DNA of 64,000 nucleotides from Franconibacter helveticus LMG 23732 (GCF_000463115.2 NZ_AWFX01000049.1:186001-250000), one strand, 5' to 3'. Positions 35,768 to 44,688 are shown, counted from the stretch's first letter. The notes: generated by a model from the letters alone, not told the origin. A program made the numbers and translations.

Positions 35768-37524
35768 GACACCACTCCCAGGGCGGCGGGGTTAAGCGTT
35801 TGCGGGGTCGAAAGCTTGCGCTCAAGGCTTTGCAGCGTCGCTGACAGCGGTTTTAGCGTCTGCGCCAGCTGCGCGCCCGACGTCTGGTTGGCGGCCGCCA
35901 TGTCGCGCTGGATGGCGGTCAGCGTTGTTAGCGTATCGGTTAACCGGTTATCCAGCGAAGCGAGCGCGCTGGACGCTTCGCTGCCGCTCAGGGCGTCGTT
36001 ATGGGCTTTTTCAACGCTGCGCACCAGTTGACCGATACCCGCGTCAATCTTGTCCATCGCCGGCTGAAGCGGGCTGCGCTGCTGCATGGCGCTGAGCGCT
36101 TCCACCAGCGCGGCGATAGCGTCGGCACTTTTCACCCCCGCATCCGTCAGCGCTTCATAGCGGGTATTCAGGCTGGCGACGCGGCGGCCGCTTTCTGACA
36201 CCGCGCGCAGGCCGCTGACAATCTGCTCGCGCAGGTCGTCAACCAGCCGGGTCATGGCGATGACTTTTTCGTTCAGCGTGTCGCTGGTGACAATAAAGTC
36301 GCGCTGCGTTTTGCTCTGCAAATCCATCGATCTTTCAATGGAGCCGCGCACCTCATTCATGGTGACGCCCACGCTCTGCGAAAGATCGGTCACCGCATGG
36401 GAGATACCGTCAGTGGCGTTAGCCATATTCGCGGAAATAGAAGCCATGTTCTGGCTGAAGCTGTCGCCCATCTGATTAATGGTGGAGCCGAGATCGGTTT
36501 TAAGGGTGGCCAGCACCTCGGTCACGCCAGTGCGGAAATCGCCGATGGCCGACTGCAAATCCTTCGCCGAATCGCCCATGCCCTGTGCGGCATCCGCCAT
36601 CTGCTGCGCGGAGTGTTGGATCGCGGCAAGGTTTTCACTGTTGGCTGCAATAAAGCGCTGAAGCGATTCCCGCGTGGCGATGGCCTGCGCCAGCTGCTTA
36701 TCCTGGTTTTCAGCCTGCGCCTGCATTTGCCCGGCCGCATCGTGGCGGAGCCCCGCAAGCGTTTCGCCTAACTGCGCGAGCCGTTCGCCATGCGCATGGC
36801 TCGCCTGGAGGGTGTCGACACCCTGCGCGGTCAGCGTTTTAAGCAGCGGCTCGATGCCGGATTGCAGCGTAAGCAGGGCGCTTTGCGTGGCCTCGCCCTG
36901 AAGGCGGATGCTGGCGTCAATCGTTTCGAGAGTCTGGATAAAACGCTCTTCTGTGTGCGCCTGCTTAAGATGCGCAGCCTGGCGCTTCTGTCCGACGACG
37001 GCTTTCATCTTCTGCGCGCACCAGCGCAGGCGCTTTTCGTCATACTTGCCGAATGCCGCCCAGGTTTTCAGAAACAGAAACGCGATAATGCCCCAGGTGG
37101 AGGTTTTGAATTTCGTCCCGAGACCTTCCATCATGCCCATCAGGTTGGTCATGGCGCTGTCCATGCCGGCCGAGTTGGCGTCGATAAGAATGTCGGAGGC
37201 TTTGTTCAGCGCAATGCCCAGGCCAAGAAACGTGCCAAGAAGGCCAACAATCAGCAAAACGCCCGGCATGACGTCGGCCATTTTTTCCCCGTCGGTGGCA
37301 ACAGCGGCGCTCATTTCGTTAACCGAGCCGTGCTCAACGTCAGGATCGTCAGCCGCGTTATCCGGCGTGCCGGCGCGCCAGTTTTTTTCCCATTCTGTGG
37401 GGTTGGCGCGGGTGCAAAGCAAACCGATGGTGACCACGACCATTAACAGCATGAGTCCGCCGAAAACCAGCTGAATAATTTCCATGCGGGGCAGCAAAAA
37501 AGCGAAAAACTCCTGCGGCGTCAT
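35764..37524 (-). CDS. ZorA/MotA/ExbB-like ion-channel motor protein with long coiled-coil tail
   Basis: 586 residues. Three membrane helices at about 16-37, 86-106 and 142-160; the second contains VLLIVGLLGTFLGLGIAL, the signature of the MotA/TolQ/ExbB channel. From about 170 to the end it is a soluble, helical, coiled-coil tail rich in Ala, Gln and Ser (repeated MADAAQGMGDSAKD-like and NMASISANMANATDG-like heptads). Such a tail is absent from ExbB and MotA but typical of ZorA, where it reaches deep into the cytoplasm. Coupled by ATGA to the upstream gene and by GTGA to the ZorB-like gene. Confidence 0.82.
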   Translation of the reverse strand: MTPQEFFAFLLPRMEIIQLVFGGLMLLMVVVTIGLLCTRANPTEWEKNWRAGTPDNAADDPDVEHGSVNEMSAAVATDGEKMADVMPGVLLIVGLLGTFLGLGIALNKASDILIDANSAGMDSAMTNLMGMMEGLGTKFKTSTWGIIAFLFLKTWAAFGKYDEKRLRWCAQKMKAVVGQKRQAAHLKQAHTEERFIQTLETIDASIRLQGEATQSALLTLQSGIEPLLKTLTAQGVDTLQASHAHGERLAQLGETLAGLRHDAAGQMQAQAENQDKQLAQAIATRESLQRFIAANSENLAAIQHSAQQMADAAQGMGDSAKDLQSAIGDFRTGVTEVLATLKTDLGSTINQMGDSFSQNMASISANMANATDGISHAVTDLSQSVGVTMNEVRGSIERSMDLQSKTQRDFIVTSDTLNEKVIAMTRLVDDLREQIVSGLRAVSESGRRVASLNTRYEALTDAGVKSADAIAALVEALSAMQQRSPLQPAMDKIDAGIGQLVRSVEKAHNDALSGSEASSALASLDNRLTDTLTTLTAIQRDMAAANQTSGAQLAQTLKPLSATLQSLERKLSTPQTLNPAALGVVS

Positions 37525-38798
37525 GCGGCCACCTCAACCAGTTTTTGCGCGCGCGCGCGGCTGGCTTCTTCGAAAATATTAGCGAAATCGATAATCAGGC
37601 TTTGCTCGTCAAAGGTGAGTTGTTCCCAGGTTTTGCCATACTGGGCGCATTCAATAATGATCATCCCGGCGGCGCTGCTGTCTTCCAGCAGGTAGTCGCG
37701 GCCTTCAGCGATAAAGTCGTCCGGCTCTTTTTCCAGCAGTTGCAGAAAGCCCTCAGCGGCGAAGACGTAATTACGCATCTCGTTGGTGCGTTTGCGTTTG
37801 CTTTCCATTTCGCTCTGCCGGGCCGGAAGGCGGGCCTCAAGGGCGCTTAACATCTGCGCCTCTTCCGGCGACAGATCGCCAAGGCGCTCGCCAATTTTCA
37901 GGCGACGCAGCAGCACTTCTTCTTTCGAGAGCGCTTCGCTAAGCGATTTCCACTCGTTTTCTCTCTCCTGGAGGTCGTAGCCCCAGGCCATGATCATCTC
38001 TTCAAAGACAAACGGCAGCAGCTTCTGGCCGAAACGCGCTATCACGACATCATTCAGGCGCTGCGCCACGCTGTCGCTGAGTTGAGGGTCGGGCTTAAGC
38101 AGGTCGCTGCCCGTTTCAATCAGGAACAGATCGTCATCGGTAATGACATCGATATCCTGTGCGCGGGTCAGGCGTTGTTCGGTCTCTTTGAGCAGTTTCT
38201 GCGCGGCGCGTAAACGCAGGTAATGGTCAAAATCGGCGATCTGAATGTTTTCCAGCACATCCTGAATGCGGGTAGAGAGCTGGGCGTAGTGGGTTATCAG
38301 GCTGGCTAAGTCGATGGCGCGGGCCGCTTCGCCGCGCATCTGGCTGCGCGCTTCGCGCAGCGCTTCTTCATGCTGACGGGCTTCTTCCCTTTCTTCGGGC
38401 GTCAGGAAGATATCTTTCAGCGCCTTCGCTTTTTTAATCGCCCACTCAATGGCTTTACTGATGCGTTTAGCCAGGTCGCTCTTATCCCACTCAACGAGCA
38501 AACCAAGGGCGCGATCCAGCGCATTCAGCGCGCCGCCAATCCAGGGAAACTGCGGCAGCACTTTGGCGGCAAGCTTCGCCGCGGTCTGCACAATCGGGCG
38601 AATCACGTTGTTGATAACCGGTTTTACTTTATCCCAGACCTTTTTCACGCTGCCGACAAAAGTTTCCGCTTTATCCGCCATCCACGAAACGGTTCGGGCT
38701 GCGGTCTCTTTTACGCTGTCCCATACCCGGCTGGCTACGCTGGCCGCAGAACTGACGAAACTGCTGAATCCACTACTTATGCTTGACCAAAAACCCAT
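37521..38798 (-). CDS. unknown helical protein of the motor operon
   Basis: 425 residues from the ATG at 38798, chosen because AGGAG lies seven bases upstream; the GTG two codons earlier is too close to that site. The first 130 residues are a chain of amphipathic helices (FSSFVSSAASVASRVWDSV, AKLAAKVLPQFPWIGGALNA) able to lie on a membrane but with no clear transmembrane span. The remainder is charged and coiled-coil-like (EEREEARQHEEALREARSQM, LLKETEQRLTRAQDID), ending in an acidic helical domain. No enzyme motif seen and no family recognised. Its stop overlaps the start of the ZorA-like gene, so stoichiometric co-synthesis is likely. It takes the place held by ZorC/ZorD/ZorE in Zorya systems. 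Confidence 0.72.
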   Translation of the reverse strand: MGFWSSISSGFSSFVSSAASVASRVWDSVKETAARTVSWMADKAETFVGSVKKVWDKVKPVINNVIRPIVQTAAKLAAKVLPQFPWIGGALNALDRALGLLVEWDKSDLAKRISKAIEWAIKKAKALKDIFLTPEEREEARQHEEALREARSQMRGEAARAIDLASLITHYAQLSTRIQDVLENIQIADFDHYLRLRAAQKLLKETEQRLTRAQDIDVITDDDLFLIETGSDLLKPDPQLSDSVAQRLNDVVIARFGQKLLPFVFEEMIMAWGYDLQERENEWKSLSEALSKEEVLLRRLKIGERLGDLSPEEAQMLSALEARLPARQSEMESKRKRTNEMRNYVFAAEGFLQLLEKEPDDFIAEGRDYLLEDSSAAGMIIIECAQYGKTWEQLTFDEQSLIIDFANIFEEASRARAQKLVEVAA

Positions 38799-38819
38799 TT
38801 CCACTCTCCTTTATTATTT

Positions 38820-39776
38820 TTAAACGCCCAGTAGTTTTTTTGCTGTGTTGAGATCGTCCGGCAGGCGGCCCGCCCGGCTGGCGACAGCCTGACGCGAGGC
38901 GAGAACCTGTTCGATGGCGGCCTGCAAATGGCGGGTGGCGAGGCGTGGCGAAACGCCGTCGCGCTCGGCTTCAAGCAACGCTTTTGGCAGAGCAAGACGC
39001 ATGCAGGTGCGTATTTCACGCCCGGCAAGACCTTCAGAAAGCCCGCTTGCGGCTTCGAGCAAGGCGTCGCGCGGGTCGGCCAGCGGAATATCGGCCACCA
39101 GAAATTTATGCCAGAGCCGCTGGCGGGCGGCATGGTCGGGCAACGTGAATTCAACGTGATAGCCAATTCTGCTGCGAAAGGCTTCGTCGTAATTGTTGGC
39201 GAAGTTGGTGGCGAAAACGGCGATGCCTTCAAATCGCTCCAGTTCAATAAGCAGCGTGGAGCGCATGGCGTTAACTTCGTTATCCACCCCTTGTGTGACG
39301 GAAGAGAGGCGTTTGCCAAGCAGGGTGTCGGCTTCGTCAAAAAAGAGCAGCGCGCCTGTCTCCCGGGCGCAGGCGAAAGCGGCCTGAATGTTTTTTGCCG
39401 TCTCGCCCATAAATTTGCTTTCCAGCTCGGCGATGCCCAGCGACAGAAAAGGCAGGCCCAGCTGTCCCGCCAGCGCTTCGGCGCAAAGCGTTTTGCCGGT
39501 GCCGGGAGGGCCGTAAAAATTAAGAATGGCGGTCATGCCCATGGGGTCGACGCTGGCGAAGTTCCAATGCCGGTAAATGGTGTGGTGAAAACGCAGGCGG
39601 GCGAGGCATTCATCAAGGGCGGTGCGGGTGGCCGCCGATAAGATAACGTCTTTATCTAAGGTAAAACGTGCTGCCTGAACGGCGCGGGCGGCATTGAAAT
39701 GACCTTCTTCGCGCTGCCTGTGCGGCGGCGTAAGGGCGTCTCTGGCAGGCGCCGCATCGGTGGTAGGGCGATTCAT
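38820..39776 (-). CDS. AAA+ ATPase of the motor operon
   Basis: 318 residues from MNRPTTDAAPA (AAGGA seven bases upstream; a start 33 bp earlier lacks one). A single classical AAA domain: Walker A GPPGTGKT (89-96), Walker B LLFFDEAD (143-150), sensor 1 VFATN (N191), arginine-finger region FRSRIGYH (201-203), then a small C-terminal lid. It resembles the FtsH/Cdc48/spastin-like ATPase module without protease or nuclease parts, so it probably remodels or loads a partner, most likely the helical protein encoded next. First gene of the four-gene operon. Confidence 0.85.
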   Translation of the reverse strand: MNRPTTDAAPARDALTPPHRQREEGHFNAARAVQAARFTLDKDVILSAATRTALDECLARLRFHHTIYRHWNFASVDPMGMTAILNFYGPPGTGKTLCAEALAGQLGLPFLSLGIAELESKFMGETAKNIQAAFACARETGALLFFDEADTLLGKRLSSVTQGVDNEVNAMRSTLLIELERFEGIAVFATNFANNYDEAFRSRIGYHVEFTLPDHAARQRLWHKFLVADIPLADPRDALLEAASGLSEGLAGREIRTCMRLALPKALLEAERDGVSPRLATRHLQAAIEQVLASRQAVASRAGRLPDDLNTAKKLLGV

Positions 39777-39933
39777 CGCGTCCTTATCCCTGTACTCGTG
39801 CTGGCGCAACGACGGCGCAGGACAGAGCAGTAAAAATAGCTGGTAGGTTAAGGGGTTATCGGCAAAGCCATACGCATCTTCAGCAAGAATGCGTCTTTAA
39901 GGCTGATTCCCCCTGGAATTAGGGGGGGCGGCG
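39777..39933. other. promoter region of the motor operon
   Basis: The gap between entD (which ends here) and the AAA+ gene. It contains a short hairpin CCCCC-TGGAATTA-GGGGG near 39909-39926, probably the end of the entD transcript. I could not assign -35/-10 elements with confidence. Confidence 0.4.
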
Positions 39934-40599
39934 TTAACCGCGGACCAGAGTGGCTACCGCGTTCTCAAGCCGCTGCCAGTGAACGTAAAAAGCGGCGCCG
40001 GTGGGATAAGAGGCAAGCGCCTGCGTAAGGCGAAGGGTCAGCGTGCGCTGTTCAAACGCTACGATCTCCGCGCAGTCAAAGCCGAACGCGGTTCTGACCT
40101 GCGGGAACAGCGCTTTAAAAAGGCTCTCTTTGGCGGAAAAGGCGAGCGTAACGGCAAGCGGAAAGGGAAGCGCGGCCTGGCGCAGGCGCTCGCGCTCGCA
40201 GGCGTTAAGCGCGCCCTCGGCAATCTGCGCCGCGCCGTTTTCATCCAGCAGGGTTTCCAGGTCGATGCCAATGCCCGGGCGCGGGCTGGCGCTTTTTATC
40301 GCCACCGCCATCGCCACGCCTGAAATATGGGTAATGCTGCCGCAAAAGCCTGCCGGCCAGAGCGGTTCACGGTTAAGGCCGATACCCGGCGCCGGGCTGT
40401 CGCTGCCGGCATGGCGAAGCGCCGCCACTGCCGCTATTCGCCCGGCAAGGTGCTCGGCCTGCCTGCGCGGCGCGAAGCGGCTAACCTGTTCATGATGCGC
40501 CAGCCAGAGCAGGTCGGCGGGGTGCAGCGTAGCGGGGTCGAACCCGACGCGAAACAGCGTGTGGCCGGCAAACGTAAAGGAGCGGATATGGGTTTGCAT
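39934..40599 (-). CDS. entD: enterobactin synthase phosphopantetheinyl transferase
   Basis: A 221-residue Sfp-type PPTase that loads the 4'-phosphopantetheine arm from CoA onto the carrier domains of EntF and EntB. Core motifs are PGIGIDLE (metal Asp) and FSAKESLFKALFP; CGSITH earlier is typical of EntD. It lies downstream of fepA in the same orientation, as in E. coli, with a terminator-like hairpin between that may lower its expression relative to the receptor. Confidence 0.94.
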   Translation of the reverse strand: MQTHIRSFTFAGHTLFRVGFDPATLHPADLLWLAHHEQVSRFAPRRQAEHLAGRIAAVAALRHAGSDSPAPGIGLNREPLWPAGFCGSITHISGVAMAVAIKSASPRPGIGIDLETLLDENGAAQIAEGALNACERERLRQAALPFPLAVTLAFSAKESLFKALFPQVRTAFGFDCAEIVAFEQRTLTLRLTQALASYPTGAAFYVHWQRLENAVATLVRG

Positions 40600-40645
40600 A
40601 AAAGAGATGGCGCGGTTTAAAGAGGAAACAGTGTAACGAAAACAA

Positions 40646-40670
40646 AAAGGCGGGAGTATCCCCGCCTTTT
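40646..40670 (-). terminator. hairpin between fepA and entD
   Basis: Leftward: AAAAGGCGGG / CCCGCCTTTTT with a short loop and T-run, just after the fepA stop. It would end or attenuate the fepA transcript before entD. Confidence 0.8.
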
Positions 40671-40697
40671 ATCCTCAACATGCTTTAGCAAACGCTA

Positions 40698-42953
40698 TCA
40701 GAAATGCGTGTTGACGCTGACATACCAGGTGCGGCCTGATTCGTTATACGTTTCCGCGCCTGCGCCGTACATATACGATTTCGTCGTGTCGTTACCGGTG
40801 GTTTGCGCGTTGCCCGCGCGCCAGTGGCGCTTGTCAAAGAGGTTATCCACGCCTGCCGTCAGGCTGACGTTTTTGGTCGCGTCCCAGGTGCCGCTCAGGC
40901 CAACAATGCTGTAAGGACTCACTTCGTTGGTCTCGCTGCCGGTGGCGCGCTCGCCTTTGTAGTTATAAATCTTCGGCTGCTGTTTGCCGTACCAGGTAAA
41001 CGTGGACTGCACGGAGATATCCTGGCGAATCTGCCAGCTCAGCGTCGAGTTCAGCGTGTACTCCGGGATAATAGACAGCCGATCGCCCGTGGTTTTGTTT
41101 TTGCTTTGCAGCATGTAGGTGAAGTTGTTAGTCCAGTTCACCGTGTCGCTGACCGGCACGTTAAGCGACCCTTCCAGCCCTTCCACAACCGCCTTCGGCA
41201 CGTTTTCCCACTGATAAACGTCGGTGGTGGCTTTAGACGCTTTGCCAATTGGCGAGTAGCCCGCTTCAATCTTGTCGCGGTAGTCGTTACGGAACCAGGT
41301 GACGCCCGCCAGCCAGCCGTCGCGTTTAAACTCCAGCCCCACCTCTTTGTTGATGCTGGTTTCCGCTTTCAGGTCGTCGTTGCCCATCAGGTAGCAGGCG
41401 CCTGCGCTGGCGTAGCAGCCCTGGCCACGGCTGTAGAGAATGTAGTTAGGGTTGGTCTGATAGAGGCTCGGCGCTTTATAGGCGCGGGCGATGCCCATTT
41501 TCAGCGTGATATCGTCCGTCAGCCCTTGTGAAAGGTTCAGCGACGGGCTCCAGTTGTTGCCAACGATAGTGTGGTGATCGAAACGCAGGCCCGGCGTCAG
41601 CATGGTGCTGTCGGTCAGCTCCATGTTGTCTTCGGCGAACAGCGAGAAGATCTCCGCTTTTGAGTAGGGGCTGCGGTTGGTGGCGTCAACGCCGCCGATA
41701 GCGCCGCCTTCGGTCAGCGACTGCGTATTGGACGCCAGGTCCTTCATGCGCTGCTGGTTCCACTCGGTGCCGAGCGTCAGGTTCTGGTTAACCAGCCAGT
41801 CCAGCGGCAGGCTGACTTCGCTGTGCAGCAAGACGTCGCTGAGATCGATATTCGAGAAATTCTCATCAGAGAAAATCCCTTCGGTGCCGCCCGCCAGGCC
41901 TTCGTTATTGCGCGAGTTGCGGGTGTGTTCGTACTGGGCATAGGTATTGGTGGTGATGCCGTTGTCCCAGCCGCCGTTCCAGGTCAGCGAGTAATTCTGG
42001 CGATAGAGACGGTTGGTCTCTTTGCCGTAATTCTTTTTCACCAGCGCATTGGTGTTGGTGTTCTGGGTGTCGCCCGCGTAGAGGTTGCCCTGGCGGCTGT
42101 AGCCCGCTTCCAGCTCCAGCGAGTTCATCGGCGCGAAATCCCAGCGCAACTGGCCGTTAATGTCTTTATTAATTACGCCTTCACGCCCGGCAGGCACGGT
42201 ATTGGCGTAGCTGCCGGTGCGTTCGGATTGATGCCCTTGGTTGATATCCCAGGCGTCGGCCTGGGTTTTGTCCAGGTTCCCGTAGAGGCGGAAGCTGAAG
42301 TCGCCGCCGAGCGGGCCGGTCAGGCTGAAGTTGGTGCGCTTGGTGGAGCCTTCATCTTTGTGCTCCGGGGCGTCAAGGTAAGTATTCCATGTGCCGTGCC
42401 ATTCGTTGCTGCTGCGTTTGGTGATGATGTTCACCACGCCGCCCGCCGCGCCGTTGCCGTAGCGTGCAGCGGCGGGGCCGCGAAGCACCTCGATGCGCTC
42501 AATCATCTCCGGCGGCACCCAGGCGGTATCGCCGCGGGTGTCGCGCTCGCCGCGCCAGCCAAGGCGCACGGAGTTGCGGCTGGTCACCGGTTTACCGTCA
42601 ATCAGGATCAGGGTGTTTTCCGGGCCCATGCCGCGAATATCAATCTGGCGATTGTTGCCGCGCTGGCCGCTGGTGGAGTTGCCGGTCAGGTTAACGCCTG
42701 GCATGGTGCGGATAATCTCAGAGACATCGCGCGCAGGCGGATTTTTACGAATCTCATCGGCGGTGATGGTGGAGACGCCCGGCGCCTGTAGGTTCTGCTG
42801 GGCAGCGGTAACGACGATGGTGTCGTCGCCAGCGGAAGAGGGCGCGGCTTCGCTATCAACAGCGGCGGCCTCTGCGGCATTCGCCGGCAGCGCAACGCCA
42901 TAGATCCCCAGATTGATTAACATCGCAAGGGAATAGTGGATCTTCTTATTCAT
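40698..42953 (-). CDS. fepA: ferric enterobactin TonB-dependent receptor
   Basis: A 751-residue outer-membrane receptor that imports Fe-enterobactin using TonB-ExbBD energy. Signal peptide MNKKIHYSLAMLINLGIYGV; TonB box DDTIVVTAA; plug domain with GMGPENTLILIDGKPV and RGPAAARYGNGAAGGVVNII; C-terminal 22-strand barrel ending in the aromatic residue WYVSVNTHF. It follows E. coli FepA (746) throughout. I start at MNKKIHYSL; a long upstream extension of the frame runs through the fur-boxed intergenic region into fes and is not coding. Confidence 0.97.
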   Translation of the reverse strand: MNKKIHYSLAMLINLGIYGVALPANAAEAAAVDSEAAPSSAGDDTIVVTAAQQNLQAPGVSTITADEIRKNPPARDVSEIIRTMPGVNLTGNSTSGQRGNNRQIDIRGMGPENTLILIDGKPVTSRNSVRLGWRGERDTRGDTAWVPPEMIERIEVLRGPAAARYGNGAAGGVVNIITKRSSNEWHGTWNTYLDAPEHKDEGSTKRTNFSLTGPLGGDFSFRLYGNLDKTQADAWDINQGHQSERTGSYANTVPAGREGVINKDINGQLRWDFAPMNSLELEAGYSRQGNLYAGDTQNTNTNALVKKNYGKETNRLYRQNYSLTWNGGWDNGITTNTYAQYEHTRNSRNNEGLAGGTEGIFSDENFSNIDLSDVLLHSEVSLPLDWLVNQNLTLGTEWNQQRMKDLASNTQSLTEGGAIGGVDATNRSPYSKAEIFSLFAEDNMELTDSTMLTPGLRFDHHTIVGNNWSPSLNLSQGLTDDITLKMGIARAYKAPSLYQTNPNYILYSRGQGCYASAGACYLMGNDDLKAETSINKEVGLEFKRDGWLAGVTWFRNDYRDKIEAGYSPIGKASKATTDVYQWENVPKAVVEGLEGSLNVPVSDTVNWTNNFTYMLQSKNKTTGDRLSIIPEYTLNSTLSWQIRQDISVQSTFTWYGKQQPKIYNYKGERATGSETNEVSPYSIVGLSGTWDATKNVSLTAGVDNLFDKRHWRAGNAQTTGNDTTKSYMYGAGAETYNESGRTWYVSVNTHF

Positions 42954-43142
42954 TTTATGTCCTGCTTTTCTGCGCTGGCGGCCATGAGTTCCGTACCCAA
43001 AAGGGTGTGGCACAGCGTGGATAATGCCTGGTGCAGCCTGCAATAAGTCGCTCATCCTGTAGCGGTGAGGCCAAAGCACCCGGCGGGCTTCGTCATTTTC
43101 TGAATACTTTATGCGCTTCCCACAGCGCGCCCATACGCTATT

Positions 43143-43161
43143 GCAAATGCAAATAATTATC
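43143..43161. promoter_or_regulatory. Fur box between fepA and fes
   Basis: GCAAATGCAAATAATTATC matches 14 of 19 positions of the Fur consensus GATAATGATAATCATTATC. It lies in the 273-bp divergent region, where one box could govern both fepA-entD and fes-ybdZ-entF. Iron repression of both transcripts is expected. Confidence 0.85.
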
Positions 43162-43226
43162 AATAATATTATCGGGATTTTCTTAACGGCAGGGTCTTTT
43201 GCCATTATTAACAAGGGGTTAATAAA

Positions 43227-44456
43227 TTGACGGCGCACGCAACGGGGAGTGAAGCCTGGTGGCAGGCGAAGCAGGCGCAGGGGATCCCTGAAATTGCCTG
43301 CGAAGCGAATGGCGAATGTAAAGTGACCTTCTGGTGGCGCGATCCGGCAGGTAATGAAGCGCAGTCGGCTACCCGGCGCGTCTGGCTTTATATTACCGGC
43401 CTGACCGATCACCATAAGCCATCGCGCCCGCAAAGCCTTGTGCGACTGCCCGGCACCGACGTCTGGCGCTGGGAAATGACCCTGCATGCCCGCTGGCGCG
43501 GCAGCTACTGCCTGATCCCTTCCGCGCGTACGGATGACTTCGCGCCTGCGGTATTTGCCGCGGAAACGCCCGATCGCGCGGCGCTGCGTGAAGGGTGGCG
43601 CAAGCTGCTTCCTCAGGCGATTGCCGACCCGTTTAATCCAACCGCCTGGCGCGGCGGGCGCGGCCACCCGGTCTCGGCGCTGCATCTGCCCGGCGCGCCA
43701 GCGCAGCCTGGCTGGGACAAACCCGATACGCCTTATTCTCCGCCGCTCTGCATTCACTGGCGCAGCCATCGCCTGGCTAACACCCGGCGCATCTGGATTT
43801 TCACCACCGGCGAGGCGCAACCGGCGCAGCGGCCGCTTGCGATTTTGCTCGACGGCCAGTTCTGGGCTGAGAGCCAGCCCGTTTTTCCGGCGCTCCAGGC
43901 ACTGACCAACGATAAAAAACTGCCGCCTGCGGTGTATCTGCTTATCGACGTCATCGACACCGTTCACCGCAGCCATGAGCTGCCCTGCAACCGTGATTTC
44001 TGGCAGGCGGTGCAGGAGGAGTTGCTGCCTCAGGTACAGGCTATCGCCCCCTGGCGTGATGAGGCCGCGACCACCGTGGTGGCAGGACAAAGTTTTGGCG
44101 GGCTTGCCGCGCTGTATGCCGGGTTAAACTGGCCGCAACGCTTCGGCAACGTGCTGAGCCAGTCTGGTTCGTTCTGGTGGCCGAACCGCGGCGGCGGACA
44201 GGATGGCTGGCTGGTGGAGCAACTGCTTGAAGGCAGGCTCGACGCCCGGCCGCTGCGTATTTTTCTTGAAGCGGGCATTCATGAACCGCTTATTCATCAG
44301 GCCAATCAGCGCCTTTACTCCTTACTACACACACAGCAGCCGCTTTTCTGGCGTCAGGTTGACGGCGGACACGACGCGCTTTGCTGGCGGGGCGGGTTGA
44401 CGGAGGGATTGTGTACCCTCTGGGGGCCGCTCGCTGAGCCGCAGGCGCGCATTTAA
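43227..44456 (+). CDS. fes: enterochelin (ferric enterobactin) esterase
   Basis: A 409-residue cytosolic alpha/beta hydrolase that cuts the trilactone of Fe-enterobactin to free iron. N-terminal beta domain (VTFWWRDPAGNE, WLYITGLTDHHKP), then the catalytic domain with S289 in GQSFGGLAALYAG and the late VDGGHDALCWRGG holding the histidine. The start is TTG with AAGGGG upstream; the protein aligns with E. coli Fes from that residue on. First gene of fes-ybdZ-entF. Confidence 0.95.
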   Translation: MTAHATGSEAWWQAKQAQGIPEIACEANGECKVTFWWRDPAGNEAQSATRRVWLYITGLTDHHKPSRPQSLVRLPGTDVWRWEMTLHARWRGSYCLIPSARTDDFAPAVFAAETPDRAALREGWRKLLPQAIADPFNPTAWRGGRGHPVSALHLPGAPAQPGWDKPDTPYSPPLCIHWRSHRLANTRRIWIFTTGEAQPAQRPLAILLDGQFWAESQPVFPALQALTNDKKLPPAVYLLIDVIDTVHRSHELPCNRDFWQAVQEELLPQVQAIAPWRDEAATTVVAGQSFGGLAALYAGLNWPQRFGNVLSQSGSFWWPNRGGGQDGWLVEQLLEGRLDARPLRIFLEAGIHEPLIHQANQRLYSLLHTQQPLFWRQVDGGHDALCWRGGLTEGLCTLWGPLAEPQARI

Positions 44457-44470
44457 AGACAGGAGTATGT

Positions 44471-44686
44471 ATGGAATTTGCAAATCCCTTCGATAACCCG
44501 CAGGGGCGGTTTTACCTGCTCGAAAACGGCGCCCGGCAGTTTAGCCTCTGGCCTGAACATTGCCAGTTGCCGCCGGGCTGGCGCGTGGTATGCGAACCCC
44601 AGTCGCAGGAGGCCTGCCAGGACTGGCTTGCCGCGCAGTGGCAAACCCTTCAGCCTGCCCATTTTGTTCCTACCGCGAGCGAGTAA
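44471..44686 (+). CDS. ybdZ: MbtH-like protein, EntF adenylation partner
   Basis: 71 residues with the MbtH fingerprint NPFDNPQGRFYLLENGARQF, SLWP and PPGWRVVCE. MbtH-like proteins bind the adenylation domain of nonribosomal peptide synthetases and are needed for full EntF activity. 14 bp after fes and 2 bp before entF, in the conserved order. Confidence 0.96.
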   Translation: MEFANPFDNPQGRFYLLENGARQFSLWPEHCQLPPGWRVVCEPQSQEACQDWLAAQWQTLQPAHFVPTASE

Positions 44687-44688
44687 CC

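Noticed and set aside
35123-37524. Flagellar motAB or tolQR/exbBD
   Set aside because: No flagellar, Tol or TonB genes nearby; the long cytoplasmic tail and OmpA domain combination does not fit ExbBD or TolQR, and sizes do not fit MotAB.
35123-39776. Canonical Zorya type I or II
   Set aside because: No ZorC, ZorD helicase/nuclease or ZorE nuclease; only the ZorA/ZorB-like motor part matches.
41823-42791. Rightward ORF of 322 codons within fepA
   Set aside because: Antisense shadow of a firmly identified receptor gene.
42954-44090. Upstream extension of the fepA frame
   Set aside because: Runs through the Fur-boxed promoter and antisense to fes; known signal peptide sets the start at 42953.
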